Positions 27,112-35,454 of a stretch of 64,000 bases of DNA are shown here, one piece after another. The notes below the pieces were generated by a model. That model searched no databases. It had not been told where the DNA came from and saw only the letters and a program-made list of their open reading frames with translations. The DNA comes from an uncultured Clostridia bacterium (GTDB lineage: Bacteria; Bacillota; Clostridia; Monoglobales; Monoglobaceae): positions 25,377-89,376 of the forward strand of contig CANQQJ010000009.1 of the NCBI GenBank assembly GCA_947625905.1, in the 5' to 3' direction. Position 1 is the stretch's first letter. Each line of letters starts with the position of its first letter. The translations under genes were made by a program, and so were the position numbers.

Positions 27112-28554
27112 TCAACCCCTCTTAAAGTCTTTTACAGTGTTTATTATAAAGCTCATACTCTCAAATTTAAACAGCTTTGCCCCCGCGGTGTATATTATTA
27201 TTCCGGCGATGACCTGTATTATCATTGTGAGGATGCTTCCGAGCCCAATCATATTTACGCTCAGAACAATGCCACCCATCGCAAGAGACAAAAGCATAGC
27301 CGGCAAAACATCCCTCATTTGCTCAAAATAGCTGTAGTCAAGCAATTTTTTGTTTGGCGAGGCGTTGCAGAACGCGCACAAAATCGTTGAGACGCAGTTT
27401 CCTATCATCATAACGTAAAGTCCGTGTTTAATCGTAACTATCAGCGTTATCACGCCTATGGTCTTTTTAACTATCTCAAGCTTTAAAAAAATATCACTTC
27501 GTCCCACCGCCTTGATAGCCTGGAGATTCGATGTGTGAATAGGCCAGAAGGCGTATGTAAAACAGCAGAACTGGATAAACGGCACCGCGGGCAGCCACTT
27601 CTCGGTCAAAAGAAACACCGTCAGCGGTCTCGCTACCGCTGCAAGTCCCGCCATGCACGGAAATATAAAAAACGTGCTGGTCATAATCGAGCGGCGCATC
27701 ATACCTTTGAGTTGTTTTCTATTGTCCTGCGCTCCCGACAGTACCGGAAAGAGAACGCTGTCGATAGCGCTGTTTATATTCGTAATAATCAACTGCGGGA
27801 ACTGCTTTCCGCGGTTATAGTACCCGAGATCGGATTCAGAATAGAACTTGCCTATCACAAGCGAGTATATATTGTTATACACCGTGTCAAGCAGAGCCGA
27901 GCACAGGATTTTCCAGCCGTAGGAAAAAAGCCTCTTCATGCGCTTTATCGAAAACACGATGTTAGGGCGCCACTTGACCGTCAGCCACAATATGATCGTG
28001 TCGATTATCTGATTTGAAAGCTGCTGACCAACAAGCGCCCAAACACCTCCGCCCGCATACGCTATTCCTATGCCCACAAAAGCCGAGACAATTGTACCGC
28101 CCAGCGTCGCCCAGAAAAAGCGCTTGAACTGCATTGTTCTCTGCACATACGCCTGCTGCACGCTGTTTACCGCCGCGATTATTACACTGAATCCCAAAAC
28201 GCGCACAACCGGCGTAAGCTGCGGCATATCGTAAAACCCCGCGATAAACGGAGCACAAAGGAAAAGCACAAAATACAGTACAATCGAAAAGGCTATGCTG
28301 TAAAAGAAAACCGTTGAAAAATCTGTATTATCGGCATCCTTTTTCTGCACCAAAGCGCTTCCGAGACCGCTTAGAGCAAACACTTGCGCGATCGCTATAA
28401 ACACGGTTATAAGGCCTATTATTCCGTAGTCTGCGGGCATCAAAAGCCTTGCCAGAACGATCGAAACTATAAACTGTATTCCCTGCGCTCCGCACCTCTC
28501 GGCATACCGCCATATAAGACCGGAAATCGTCTGTTTTTTTATATCACGGCTCAT
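27112..28554 (-). CDS. Oligosaccharide flippase (Wzx-like, MOP superfamily)
   Basis: 480 residues with about 12-14 hydrophobic segments. The N-terminus (SGLIWRYAERCGAQGIQFIVSI, then LLMPADYGIIGL) is typical of polysaccharide exporters of the MOP group. Flips lipid-linked glycan units across the membrane. Its presence indicates that the product is a polyprenyl-linked surface glycan rather than a small soluble sugar. Tightly packed with the acyltransferase downstream and 44 bases after the second glycosyltransferase. Confidence 0.88.
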   Translation of the reverse strand: MSRDIKKQTISGLIWRYAERCGAQGIQFIVSIVLARLLMPADYGIIGLITVFIAIAQVFALSGLGSALVQKKDADNTDFSTVFFYSIAFSIVLYFVLFLCAPFIAGFYDMPQLTPVVRVLGFSVIIAAVNSVQQAYVQRTMQFKRFFWATLGGTIVSAFVGIGIAYAGGGVWALVGQQLSNQIIDTIILWLTVKWRPNIVFSIKRMKRLFSYGWKILCSALLDTVYNNIYSLVIGKFYSESDLGYYNRGKQFPQLIITNINSAIDSVLFPVLSGAQDNRKQLKGMMRRSIMTSTFFIFPCMAGLAAVARPLTVFLLTEKWLPAVPFIQFCCFTYAFWPIHTSNLQAIKAVGRSDIFLKLEIVKKTIGVITLIVTIKHGLYVMMIGNCVSTILCAFCNASPNKKLLDYSYFEQMRDVLPAMLLSLAMGGIVLSVNMIGLGSILTMIIQVIAGIIIYTAGAKLFKFESMSFIINTVKDFKRG

Positions 28555-28598
28555 GATCCGCCTATACCTCTAATCTGTTTATATATTTTTTCATACAT

Positions 28599-29678
28599 TT
28601 AGTCGCCTTCATACTTAATCAGATGATCGTACGACACGCCTTTTCTTCCAAGTATCGCCGAAAGTTTTTCGGCTAAAAATTTATATCCTTTTACGCCCAA
28701 TATTCGATACAGTATCAACGCCGTTTCCGAAACCGCTCTCTCAATAAAGCCGGCGGGAAAAAAGTCTTTTGACATCTTTATATTTTCTTCCCTGCAAACT
28801 ACGCTGTCGGGATGAATTTCAAAGCTATCATCTGTATCTATAGGCTGTTTATCAAAATCATAAGCTCTATAGCTTACTTTTTTATTTCTTTTGCTTGTTG
28901 TTTTTTTATAGTGAAGTCCGGTTCCGTCGTTTCCGTAATTTCTGACCTTGCTTAACACCGGCGTCACCAAATATTTATTATTAAAAAACAAATATGTGCC
29001 AATTGAGTTATCGGTAGGGCCGCTGTAAAATATTCCTTTTCTGCCTCCCAAACATGCGATTGTATAATCGGCGCGCGTATACCGTGACATCCTTTTTAAC
29101 ATTCCGGTTTTATATGCTTTGTCAAAATTTCTCATCAAATCATTGTTTAATATGGAATCCGCACAAGCTTTTCGCTTTTTGCACCAAAATCCGGTACCCC
29201 AAGCCGAAAATGTCCTGTTAAAAATCACATTGGCTCCTTCGCATGCCGACCATGGTATCGGATGCGAATAACCATTAACGGCAAATATATCATCATTGTC
29301 CTCATATTCAGCAAGACACTTGTCCATATATTCCAAATAATTCGGAGAAAAAACGACATCGTCTTCCGCAAAAAGGAAACGATCATAGTTTTTATACATC
29401 TCTCGAATCATGTCTCCGGCATTTTCAAACGCGCCGTAATTTTTTTCTCTTCTTATAACGTTAAATGATTTAAACACGGAAAAATCACCTGTGTCAAGGT
29501 AATCACATATTTTTTTGTAGCCGTCCCAATGCGCCTCGCTCGCGGGATAGTCAAGCCCGATATACACATCGGTATATTTCGCCCAAGGATTCTTCTTTAG
29601 GGATTCCATACCTCTTTTGAAATGCTCATGCCTGCAAAGCGTCGGTATGATGATCGGTGCGTATTTTATTTCGTTCAT
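28599..29678 (-). CDS. Glycosyltransferase, tandem paralogue B
   Basis: 359 residues, GT-A like. The N-terminal strand YAPIIIPTLCRHEHF is followed by a donor-site acidic triplet in FAEDDVVFSPNYLEY near residue 99 and AVNGYSHPIPW. Closely related to the gene just upstream (shared HWDGYKKIC, DFSVFKSF and YLEY/FLEY words), so the pair arose by tandem duplication. Cytoplasmic, no membrane helix. Start and stop overlap by one base with paralogue A. Donor and acceptor unknown. Confidence 0.82.
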   Translation of the reverse strand: MNEIKYAPIIIPTLCRHEHFKRGMESLKKNPWAKYTDVYIGLDYPASEAHWDGYKKICDYLDTGDFSVFKSFNVIRREKNYGAFENAGDMIREMYKNYDRFLFAEDDVVFSPNYLEYMDKCLAEYEDNDDIFAVNGYSHPIPWSACEGANVIFNRTFSAWGTGFWCKKRKACADSILNNDLMRNFDKAYKTGMLKRMSRYTRADYTIACLGGRKGIFYSGPTDNSIGTYLFFNNKYLVTPVLSKVRNYGNDGTGLHYKKTTSKRNKKVSYRAYDFDKQPIDTDDSFEIHPDSVVCREENIKMSKDFFPAGFIERAVSETALILYRILGVKGYKFLAEKLSAILGRKGVSYDHLIKYEGD

Positions 29679-30769
29679 TAACGCTTCTCCTTTGCCAAAT
29701 ACTTAAACGTAACATTATCAAAGTATTTAATATTAAGTCGGGCAAAAAACGAACATACAGTTTTCATGGTTGCCACATAACGTTTCATACCCAAAATTCT
29801 ATACAGCGCCGCAAGAATTTTCGCGGCGGCCACGTATTTAAATTCTATACGCAAAAAATCATCAAGCAGCTTCTTGTTTTCGTCTCTGTACATAAAAGAA
29901 TCGGGTACCGGTTCAAATCCTTGAAGCTCGTCTATACTCTGATTCGCGTAATCAAAATCCAGCGAATTTTTATCATCCGTATTTTCTATTTTATCGCAAT
30001 AAAGCCCGCTGCCGTCAAAGCCCATATTTCTGACTTTGCTTATATGGGGCGTCACAATATACTTATTCTCAAGCTCCGCATATATCCCGACCGAAAAATC
30101 GGTTATCTGATCAATCAAAGATTCTTCTCTTCCGCCCAAAACCGCGCCGATATAATCATAGCGCCTGTGCCTGATCATTTTTCCGAGCTTTTCGTTTTTA
30201 TACGCGCCCTCAAATTCTTTGACAAGGTAACCGCTGCTTATCAAAGGAAAATTACGCGCATTCTTGTTTTTCCAATACGCGACACCCCAGGTCGCGCACA
30301 CGGACGACTGAAAAATAACATTCGCGTCTTTGTCTGTCTTCCAATCAAGCGGATATGAGTAACCGTTAACAGCTATGACATCGTCGTCGTCCTCGTACAT
30401 CGCGAGACACTTGTCCGTATATTCAAGGAAGTTCGGCGAAAAAACCAGATCATCCTCGGCATAAATATAGCGGTCATAACTGTCCATAACGTCGTCATAC
30501 AAACGTTTTGTATTATCCACCGCTCCGCAATTCTTTTCTCTTTTAAACACGGTAAACGATTTGAACACCGAAAAATCACCGTTTTCGAGATACTCGCATA
30601 TTTTTTTGTAACCGTCCCAATGCGCCTCTTTGGCGGGATAATCAAGAGCTATATACACATCGGTATATTTAGCCCAGCCGTTCTTTTTGAGCGACTCTAT
30701 TCCGTTTTTAAAATGCTCGTGTCTGCAAAGCGTCGGTATAATGACCGGAGCGTACTTTATCTCTTTCAT
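29678..30769 (-). CDS. Glycosyltransferase, tandem paralogue A
   Basis: 363 residues, the first gene of the cluster. GT-A pattern as in paralogue B: YAPVIIPTLCRHEHF, YAEDDLVFSPNFLEY near 100, AVNGYSYPLDW. The two differ mainly in the C-terminal half, the usual acceptor-binding side, so they may add different sugars. Good ribosome site AGGAG before the ATG and a sigma-A type promoter at 30801-30829. Confidence 0.82.
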   Translation of the reverse strand: MKEIKYAPVIIPTLCRHEHFKNGIESLKKNGWAKYTDVYIALDYPAKEAHWDGYKKICEYLENGDFSVFKSFTVFKREKNCGAVDNTKRLYDDVMDSYDRYIYAEDDLVFSPNFLEYTDKCLAMYEDDDDVIAVNGYSYPLDWKTDKDANVIFQSSVCATWGVAYWKNKNARNFPLISSGYLVKEFEGAYKNEKLGKMIRHRRYDYIGAVLGGREESLIDQITDFSVGIYAELENKYIVTPHISKVRNMGFDGSGLYCDKIENTDDKNSLDFDYANQSIDELQGFEPVPDSFMYRDENKKLLDDFLRIEFKYVAAAKILAALYRILGMKRYVATMKTVCSFFARLNIKYFDNVTFKYLAKEKR

Positions 30770-30800
30770 AATGATCTCCTGTATATATACATACTAAATA

Positions 30801-30829
30801 ATAATATCATACCTAAATGACAATTGCAA
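30801..30829 (-). promoter_or_regulatory. Promoter of the surface-glycan cluster
   Basis: On the minus strand TTGCAA (30824-30829) and TATTAT (30801-30806) are 17 bases apart, 31 bases upstream of the first glycosyltransferase. It is the only good promoter seen for the 14 genes. Confidence 0.6.
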
Positions 30830-30870
30830 GGGTTTTTATGATTTTGTTGCACAATTTATAAGAAATATGT

Positions 30871-30894
30871 AAAAAGAGCGGGAAAATCCCGCTC
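30871..30894 (-). terminator. Terminator of the cotJ operon
   Basis: GAGCGGGA and TCCCGCTC around a 3-base loop, with TTTTT after it on the minus strand, 5 bases after the cotJC stop. It isolates the cotJ genes from the glycan cluster downstream. Confidence 0.85.
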
Positions 30895-30898
30895 CGAT

Positions 30899-31477
30899 TT
30901 ATTTTCCGCAGTACATTTTGGGGAGGCGCTTGTTCTGGATTTGATCGAGGGCCTCGCCGAAGCGCTGGAAGTGCACGATCTCGCGCTGACGCAAAAATTT
31001 CACAACGTCGTTCACGTCGGGGTCGTCGGAGACCTTGAGGATGTTGTCATAGACCACCCTCGCTTTTTGCTCGGCCGCCAGGTTCTCGGTCAGGTCGGCG
31101 ATCGGGTCGGCGGTCACGGCGAGGGCCAGGGCGTTAAACGGCATGCCGTTTGAGTCCGCGGGGTATACGCCTCTGCCGTGGTTCATGAAGTACGCGCCGA
31201 ACGGGCTGTTCTCGATCTCCTCGTCGCTCGCGCACTTGGCGAGCTGCCGAACGATCGTTCCCACTATCTCAAGGTGCGCCAGCTCCTCGGTACCTATGTC
31301 GGTCAGCAGCGCTTTTGTCATCGCGTCGGGCATCGAATATCTCTGGGACAAATACCTGAGTGACGCGCTGAGCTCCCCGTTAGGACCGCCATATTGCGTG
31401 CAGACATAAGACGCGAGTTTGGGGTTTGGGTTTTTGATGTTAACGGGATATTGAAGCTTTTTTTGATAGTTCCACAT
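30899..31477 (-). CDS. cotJC: Spore coat protein CotJC (manganese catalase family)
   Basis: 192 residues. Ferritin-like fold with the manganese-catalase family metal ligands visible as EELAHLEIVG near 69 and REIVHFQRFGEAL near 169. The family is a spore coat component in Bacillus and Clostridia. Third gene of cotJABC, 14 bases after cotJB. Length is close to the family norm. Confidence 0.93.
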   Translation of the reverse strand: MWNYQKKLQYPVNIKNPNPKLASYVCTQYGGPNGELSASLRYLSQRYSMPDAMTKALLTDIGTEELAHLEIVGTIVRQLAKCASDEEIENSPFGAYFMNHGRGVYPADSNGMPFNALALAVTADPIADLTENLAAEQKARVVYDNILKVSDDPDVNDVVKFLRQREIVHFQRFGEALDQIQNKRLPKMYCGK

Positions 31478-31491
31478 TTATTCCTTCCTCC

Positions 31492-31740
31492 TTACTTTTG
31501 GTTATCCCAGGGCCAGGGGTCGCATATCCAGTTGAATTTGTCGGGATCGTCGGCGCTCATCGAGGTGAGCGGGCCGAAGTTTTTCTCGTATTCCTTAACA
31601 AGTTCCTTGGTCTTTTCGGCCATAGCCTTATGTTTTTTTATCGCTTCCTTGTCGGTCGGGTGGGTGTCGAGGTATAGATTCCACTCTTTCTCGGCGAAAG
31701 CGTAGGCCGAGATCTTATTCAAAAGCTCGTGTCTTGTCAT
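31492..31740 (-). CDS. cotJB: Spore coat protein CotJB
   Basis: 82 residues. Typical CotJB pattern: ELLNKISAYAFAEKEWNLYLDTHPTD at the start and FNWICDPWPWDNQK at the end. It starts inside the last codons of cotJA (4-base overlap). Role in coat assembly is known only from Bacillus. Confidence 0.92.
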   Translation of the reverse strand: MTRHELLNKISAYAFAEKEWNLYLDTHPTDKEAIKKHKAMAEKTKELVKEYEKNFGPLTSMSADDPDKFNWICDPWPWDNQK

Positions 31741-31949
31741 TCGGGCGCGCCTCCGTTCTTAAAAAGGGTCTCGCCGTTTATCTGACGGCCGTAGACGCCG
31801 AAGGGCTTGTCGAGTATCGGGAAGATAGTTCCCTGCTCCAGTCCGTACTCGGGGTCAAAAAGGTTCCTCATGTCCTCCTGCTGGATCGGCACGTAGGCAT
31901 AGCCGACCATCATATTGTCGGGCTGTTTTGTCTCGCTCGGGTATGGCAT
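31737..31949 (-). CDS. cotJA: Spore coat associated protein CotJA
   Basis: 70 residues, MPYPSETKQPDNMMVGYAYVPIQ..., with the CotJA core YVPIQ...LFDPEYGLEQGTIFPILDKPF. The ATG at 31949 follows GAAAGGAATG. A longer upstream start at 32072 would run through the divergent promoter region. First gene of cotJABC. Expression is expected from a mother-cell sigma factor, but no convincing sigma-E or sigma-K box was identified. Confidence 0.9.
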   Translation of the reverse strand: MPYPSETKQPDNMMVGYAYVPIQQEDMRNLFDPEYGLEQGTIFPILDKPFGVYGRQINGETLFKNGGAPE

Positions 31950-32035
31950 ATAAAAATCATTCCTTTCATAGTTACTTTCATGAATTTTAGGCTTTCTTGT
32001 CGCAGCCTGTAATATTATATGAATTATTGGAATTT

Positions 32036-32064
32036 TTGTTAATCGCGGAATTTTTGGATATACT
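32036..32064 (+). promoter_or_regulatory. Candidate promoter for the DUF421 gene
   Basis: TTGTTA (32036-32041) and TATACT (32059-32064), 17 bases apart, 28 bases before the ATG at 32093. Confidence 0.5.
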
Positions 32065-32092
32065 AAGTTCAAATATTCAAAGGAGTGATGTT

Positions 32093-32767
32093 ATGCTTAT
32101 CACGGTGCTGAGGACAGCGATCATGTACGCGCTTGTGGTGCTGACGCTCAGGATCATGGGCAAGAGGCAGATCGCGGAGCTTGAGCCTTCGGAGCTGGTC
32201 GTGACTATCATCATATCAGAGCTGGCCGCCGACCCGATCGTAGACCCGGGCAAGCCGTTCGCGACAGCCATAGTTTCTATCATAATTCTGCTGTTTTTCG
32301 AGGTGCTGCTCTCATTCGCGGCTTATAAAAACATAAACATCCGCTCGCTGCTTTACGGCAAGCCCAGCACGTTTTACGGCGACGGGAAAATAAATCAAAA
32401 GGAAATGCAGAACCAGCGCTACAGCATAGGCGACCTGCTCGAGGAGATACGAAACAGCGGCGCCACGTCGCTGAGTGAGGTTGAATACGTTATCATGGAA
32501 ACAAACGGAAACGTGAGCGTGATACAGAATTCGCAGAACCGCCCCGTGACCCCGGGGGACCTGGGGATAAAAGTCTCGGTGCCCGAGATCAGCTATATCA
32601 TAATCGACAACGGGAACCTGATCTCAAGCAACCTTAAACGCCTCGGCAAGACAAAGGGCTGGATGATGAAAAAACTGCGTGACGAGGGGATAAGCAAGGT
32701 GTCGCAGGTGTTTTATATGGGCGCCGACAAGAGCGGCGACGCGGTCATAATCAAAAAGGAGAAATAG
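32093..32767 (+). CDS. DUF421 (YetF-type) membrane protein
   Basis: 224 residues. Two or three N-terminal membrane helices with LRIMGKRQIAELEPSELVVTIIISELAADPI, the family hallmark, then a cytoplasmic domain with GKPSTFYGDGKINQKEM, NVSVIQNSQNRPVT and a second helix-turn part ending in VFYMGADKSGDAVIIKK. In sporeformers DUF421 proteins occur in the spore inner membrane. The start at 32093 follows AAAGGAG. Paired with DUF4363 one base downstream, a common clostridial arrangement. Confidence 0.88.
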   Translation: MLITVLRTAIMYALVVLTLRIMGKRQIAELEPSELVVTIIISELAADPIVDPGKPFATAIVSIIILLFFEVLLSFAAYKNINIRSLLYGKPSTFYGDGKINQKEMQNQRYSIGDLLEEIRNSGATSLSEVEYVIMETNGNVSVIQNSQNRPVTPGDLGIKVSVPEISYIIIDNGNLISSNLKRLGKTKGWMMKKLRDEGISKVSQVFYMGADKSGDAVIIKKEK

Positions 32768-32768
32768 C

Positions 32769-33149
32769 ATGAAAAGAGTTATCATAACCGTTGTAATGCT
32801 CGCGCTGGCAGTCGGGTTCATAGTGTACCACAACACGGTCGTGAGCAGACTCGACGAGCGCGTGGATAAGACATACGCCACGGTGATGGACGCGTTCGAG
32901 CGCGAGGATTACGAAAAGATCACATCCGAGCTCGAAAGTCTCGAGAAGGAATGGGACGGCGCGCAGTCGTGGATAGGAATGACGCTCGACACCGACATGC
33001 TCGAGGAGATCGGCATCTCCCTCAGGCAAAGCATAGAATACGCCAAGATCGCCGCGAAAGAGGATTTCATCGGCGAATTTGTGATGTTCAGCCAATGCGT
33101 CAAGCATTTGACATATTATGAAAGATTAACAATTGAAAGTTTATTGTAA
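32769..33149 (+). CDS. DUF4363 family protein
   Basis: 126 residues. A single N-terminal membrane helix (VIITVVMLALAVGFIVY) is followed by an external helical domain rich in Glu and Lys. Matches the DUF4363 pattern (TYATVMDAFEREDYEKI, then LEKEWDGAQSW). Function unknown, but usually next to DUF421. Its stop codon TAA (33147-33149) runs straight into an AACGTAGTG repeat. Confidence 0.82.
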   Translation: MKRVIITVVMLALAVGFIVYHNTVVSRLDERVDKTYATVMDAFEREDYEKITSELESLEKEWDGAQSWIGMTLDTDMLEEIGISLRQSIEYAKIAAKEDFIGEFVMFSQCVKHLTYYERLTIESLL

Positions 33150-33501
33150 CGTAGTGATTAGCGATTAGTAAATAGCGAATAGAGCGGGCAGGCTGCGGCC
33201 GGAGCCGCAGAGCGGGTTCGTGGCACTACCGTATTCCGATTGCAGATATAAACGAGGCCACAAATCATAAACCCATCGAGGACATGCGAGATTGCCGCCC
33301 CTACAGGTTTTGGCGCAATTTCTGCGAATCGCGATGATCCGGTATATCATCGGCACCTGTAGGGGCGGATATTATCCGCCCGTTTTGCCTCCTCCCGGGA
33401 GGAGGTAGATTTTCGCCAAAGGCGAAAAGACGGAGGTGGGAACGTAGGGACTAGGCGCTAAAACGGGCGGCCGAAGCCGCCCGCTATAGATGTTTTTCGA
33501 T
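33150..33501. repeat. 352-bp intergenic repeat mosaic
   Basis: No gene seen. It contains an AACGTAGTGATTAG-type repeat (33148-33182), the 75-bp repeat (33194-33268), a GTAGGGGCGGAT palindrome (33359-33381) and a CTCCTCCCGGGAGGAG palindrome with TTTTCGCC-AAA-GGCGAAAA and GACGGAGGTGGGA (33379-33440). The last block recurs at 51803-51865. Confidence 0.8.
33194..33268 (+). repeat. 75-bp dispersed repeat, copy 3
   Basis: Same 75-bp length as copies at 3973 and 7865. Ends TGCGGCC and GGCCACA, so the terminal stem here has one non-paired or wobble position. Confidence 0.85.
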
Positions 33502-34299
33502 TTACGGCTGTTTGCCGATGTAGGCGAGGATACCGCCGTCCACATACAGGATGTGGCCGTTGACGGCGTCGGACGCCTTCGAGGCCAGGAACACGGCGGG
33601 GCCGCCCAGCTCGTCGGGGTTGAGCCATCTGCCCGCGGGTGTTCTGCCGCAGATAAACTGATCAAACGGATGACGCGAACCGTCGGGCTGCTTCTCGCGC
33701 AGAGGCGCGGTCTGAGGCGTGGCGATATATCCGGGGCCTATTCCGTTGCACTGGATATTCTTGTCGCCGTACTCGGAGCAGATATTTCTGGTAAGCATCT
33801 TGAGACCGCCCTTTGCCGCGGCGTAAGCCGAAACAGTCTCGCGGCCCAGCTCGGACATCATCGAGCAGATGTTGATGATCTTGCCGCCGCCCTTCTCGAT
33901 CATTGAGGGGATAACGGCCTTTGAAACGATAAAGGGAGCGTTGAGGTCAACGTCGATAACCTGTCTGAATTCCTCGGCGGTCATGTCGCACATAGGAATG
34001 CGCTTGATGATTCCCGCGTTGTTAACGAGGATATCAATAACACCTACCTCCGCCTCTATCTTCTTTACCATTTCCTGAACGGCAGACTCGTTTGTTACAT
34101 CGCAAACATAACCGTGAGCGTCGATGCCGTCGGCCTCGTACGACGCGAGACCCTTGTCCACAAACTCCTGCTTGATGTCACAGAAAACAATTTTCGCGCC
34201 GACCGAGGCCATGGCCTTGGCTATGCCGTAGCCGATACCGTACGATGCGCCGGTGATCAGAGCGACTTTGCCTTCGAGTGAAAACATTTCAATGCCCAT
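33502..34299 (-). CDS. Gluconate 5-dehydrogenase-like SDR oxidoreductase
   Basis: 265-residue SDR. Cofactor loop TGASYGIGYG near 17, FCDIK after the second strand (acidic, NAD-leaning), NNAGI, catalytic Ser in ICSMMS, YAAAKGG, and IGPGYIATPQTAPLRE with HPFDQFICGRTPAGRW. That last region is typical of gluconate 5-dehydrogenase and 2-deoxy-gluconate 3-dehydrogenase proteins, which act in hexuronate and gluconate breakdown. In a pectin degrader, galacturonate-derived keto-acids are a plausible substrate, which is inference. Monocistronic. Confidence 0.82.
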   Translation of the reverse strand: MGIEMFSLEGKVALITGASYGIGYGIAKAMASVGAKIVFCDIKQEFVDKGLASYEADGIDAHGYVCDVTNESAVQEMVKKIEAEVGVIDILVNNAGIIKRIPMCDMTAEEFRQVIDVDLNAPFIVSKAVIPSMIEKGGGKIINICSMMSELGRETVSAYAAAKGGLKMLTRNICSEYGDKNIQCNGIGPGYIATPQTAPLREKQPDGSRHPFDQFICGRTPAGRWLNPDELGGPAVFLASKASDAVNGHILYVDGGILAYIGKQP

Positions 34300-34413
34300 T
34301 TTAAAAACCTCCTGTTTAATATTTTTGCGTGTTTTTTATTTTACACAGCTTTATAGTAAAATTATAGCATAACGATTTTTTATTGTCAAACAAATTATGC
34401 AGATTTTACAAAT

Positions 34414-35289
34414 TTATTTTGCGAGTTCTATAAAGCGGCGAAGGTCGGCCTCGCCAAAGGTGTATTTTCTGTCGCAGAAGTGACAGCAGATCTCCGCCTC
34501 ACCCGTGTCATTCAGTATCTCGGTTATCTGCTCTTTGCCGAGCGATATTATCGCGCGCTCCATGCGCTCTTTTGAGCAGTCGCAATTATAGCCGATATCG
34601 GTAGTCTCAAGGATATCAACATCGAATCCAAGCATGACATACTTTATGACTTCCTCGGGCGTCATGCCGCGCTCGAACATCTCGGTCAGGGTCATAATGC
34701 CGCCGATCGAGTTCTCGAGCATGGTCAGCGCCTCGTCGCTGCATTCGGGCATGACTTGGATAATAAAGCCGCCCGCGCCCTTGACCGAATAGTCGGTATC
34801 GACCAGCACTCCGAGCGCCACCACGCTCGGGGTCTGCTCCGACTGCATGAAATAGTATGCGATGTCGTCGCCCACCTCTCCGGTTTGTATCGGCACCTGA
34901 CCGATATACGGCTCGCGCATTTTGAGGTCCTTAATAACGCCGAGCACGCCGCTGCCAACGGCGCCGCCCACGTCAAGCTTGCCCTTTGAGTTGAGCGGTA
35001 TATCTACCCTCGGATTCGCGCAGTAGCCCTTGACATTACCCTCGGGATCCGAGACCGAGACCATCATGCCGAGCGGGCCGTCGCCCTTCATCTGAAGCGT
35101 CAGCGAGGGCTTGTCTCCCTTGAGCATGGCGCCCATCATGACGCCCGCGGTCATAAGGCGGCCGAGAGCCGCGCAGCACACGGGCGAAAGTTTGTGGTAC
35201 CTCTGCGCAGTGTTGACGATCTCGCGGGTGTCCGCCGCGTATATTCTGAAATATCCGTCCTTTGTGACGGCCTTTACAAGTTTGTCCAT
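34414..35289 (-). CDS. hslO: Redox-regulated chaperone Hsp33
   Basis: 291 residues. The C-terminal redox zinc site is present as CDCS near residue 232 and CHFC near 266 (CxC and Cx2C). The N-terminal domain (YAADTREIVNTAQRYHKLSPV) is normal. The chaperone is switched on by oxidation and protects unfolding proteins. The ATG at 35289 is used, with AGGAGG 10 bases upstream. A start 21 bases earlier would include that site. Confidence 0.95.
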   Translation of the reverse strand: MDKLVKAVTKDGYFRIYAADTREIVNTAQRYHKLSPVCCAALGRLMTAGVMMGAMLKGDKPSLTLQMKGDGPLGMMVSVSDPEGNVKGYCANPRVDIPLNSKGKLDVGGAVGSGVLGVIKDLKMREPYIGQVPIQTGEVGDDIAYYFMQSEQTPSVVALGVLVDTDYSVKGAGGFIIQVMPECSDEALTMLENSIGGIMTLTEMFERGMTPEEVIKYVMLGFDVDILETTDIGYNCDCSKERMERAIISLGKEQITEILNDTGEAEICCHFCDRKYTFGEADLRRFIELAK

Positions 35290-35320
35290 TTTGTTTTTAC
35301 CTCCTAACATAGGGACTAGT

Positions 35321-35435
35321 ACACCTCATCCGACTTTTTGCCCGTTCGGGCAAAAACCCACCTTCCCCTCAAGGGGAAGGCAAGAAGGGCTTCCCCTTGA
35401 GGGGAAGCTGTCTGCGAAGCAGACTGATGAGGTGT
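35321..35435. repeat. 115-bp palindromic repeat, left copy
   Basis: Bounded by perfect 10-bp inverted ends ACACCTCATC and GATGAGGTGT. Inside are TTTTTGCCCG-TTCGGGCAAAAA, TTCCCCTCAAGGGGAA (twice) and GTCTGCGAAGCAGAC hairpins. A second 115-bp copy with only a few differences lies at 35845-35959, in the same orientation. Confidence 0.9.
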
Positions 35436-35454
35436 TTTTCTAGCATCTTTATCC

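Noticed and set aside
33194..33440. CRISPR array
   Set aside because: The repeats are of different families, not evenly spaced direct repeats with unique spacers, and no cas gene is nearby.
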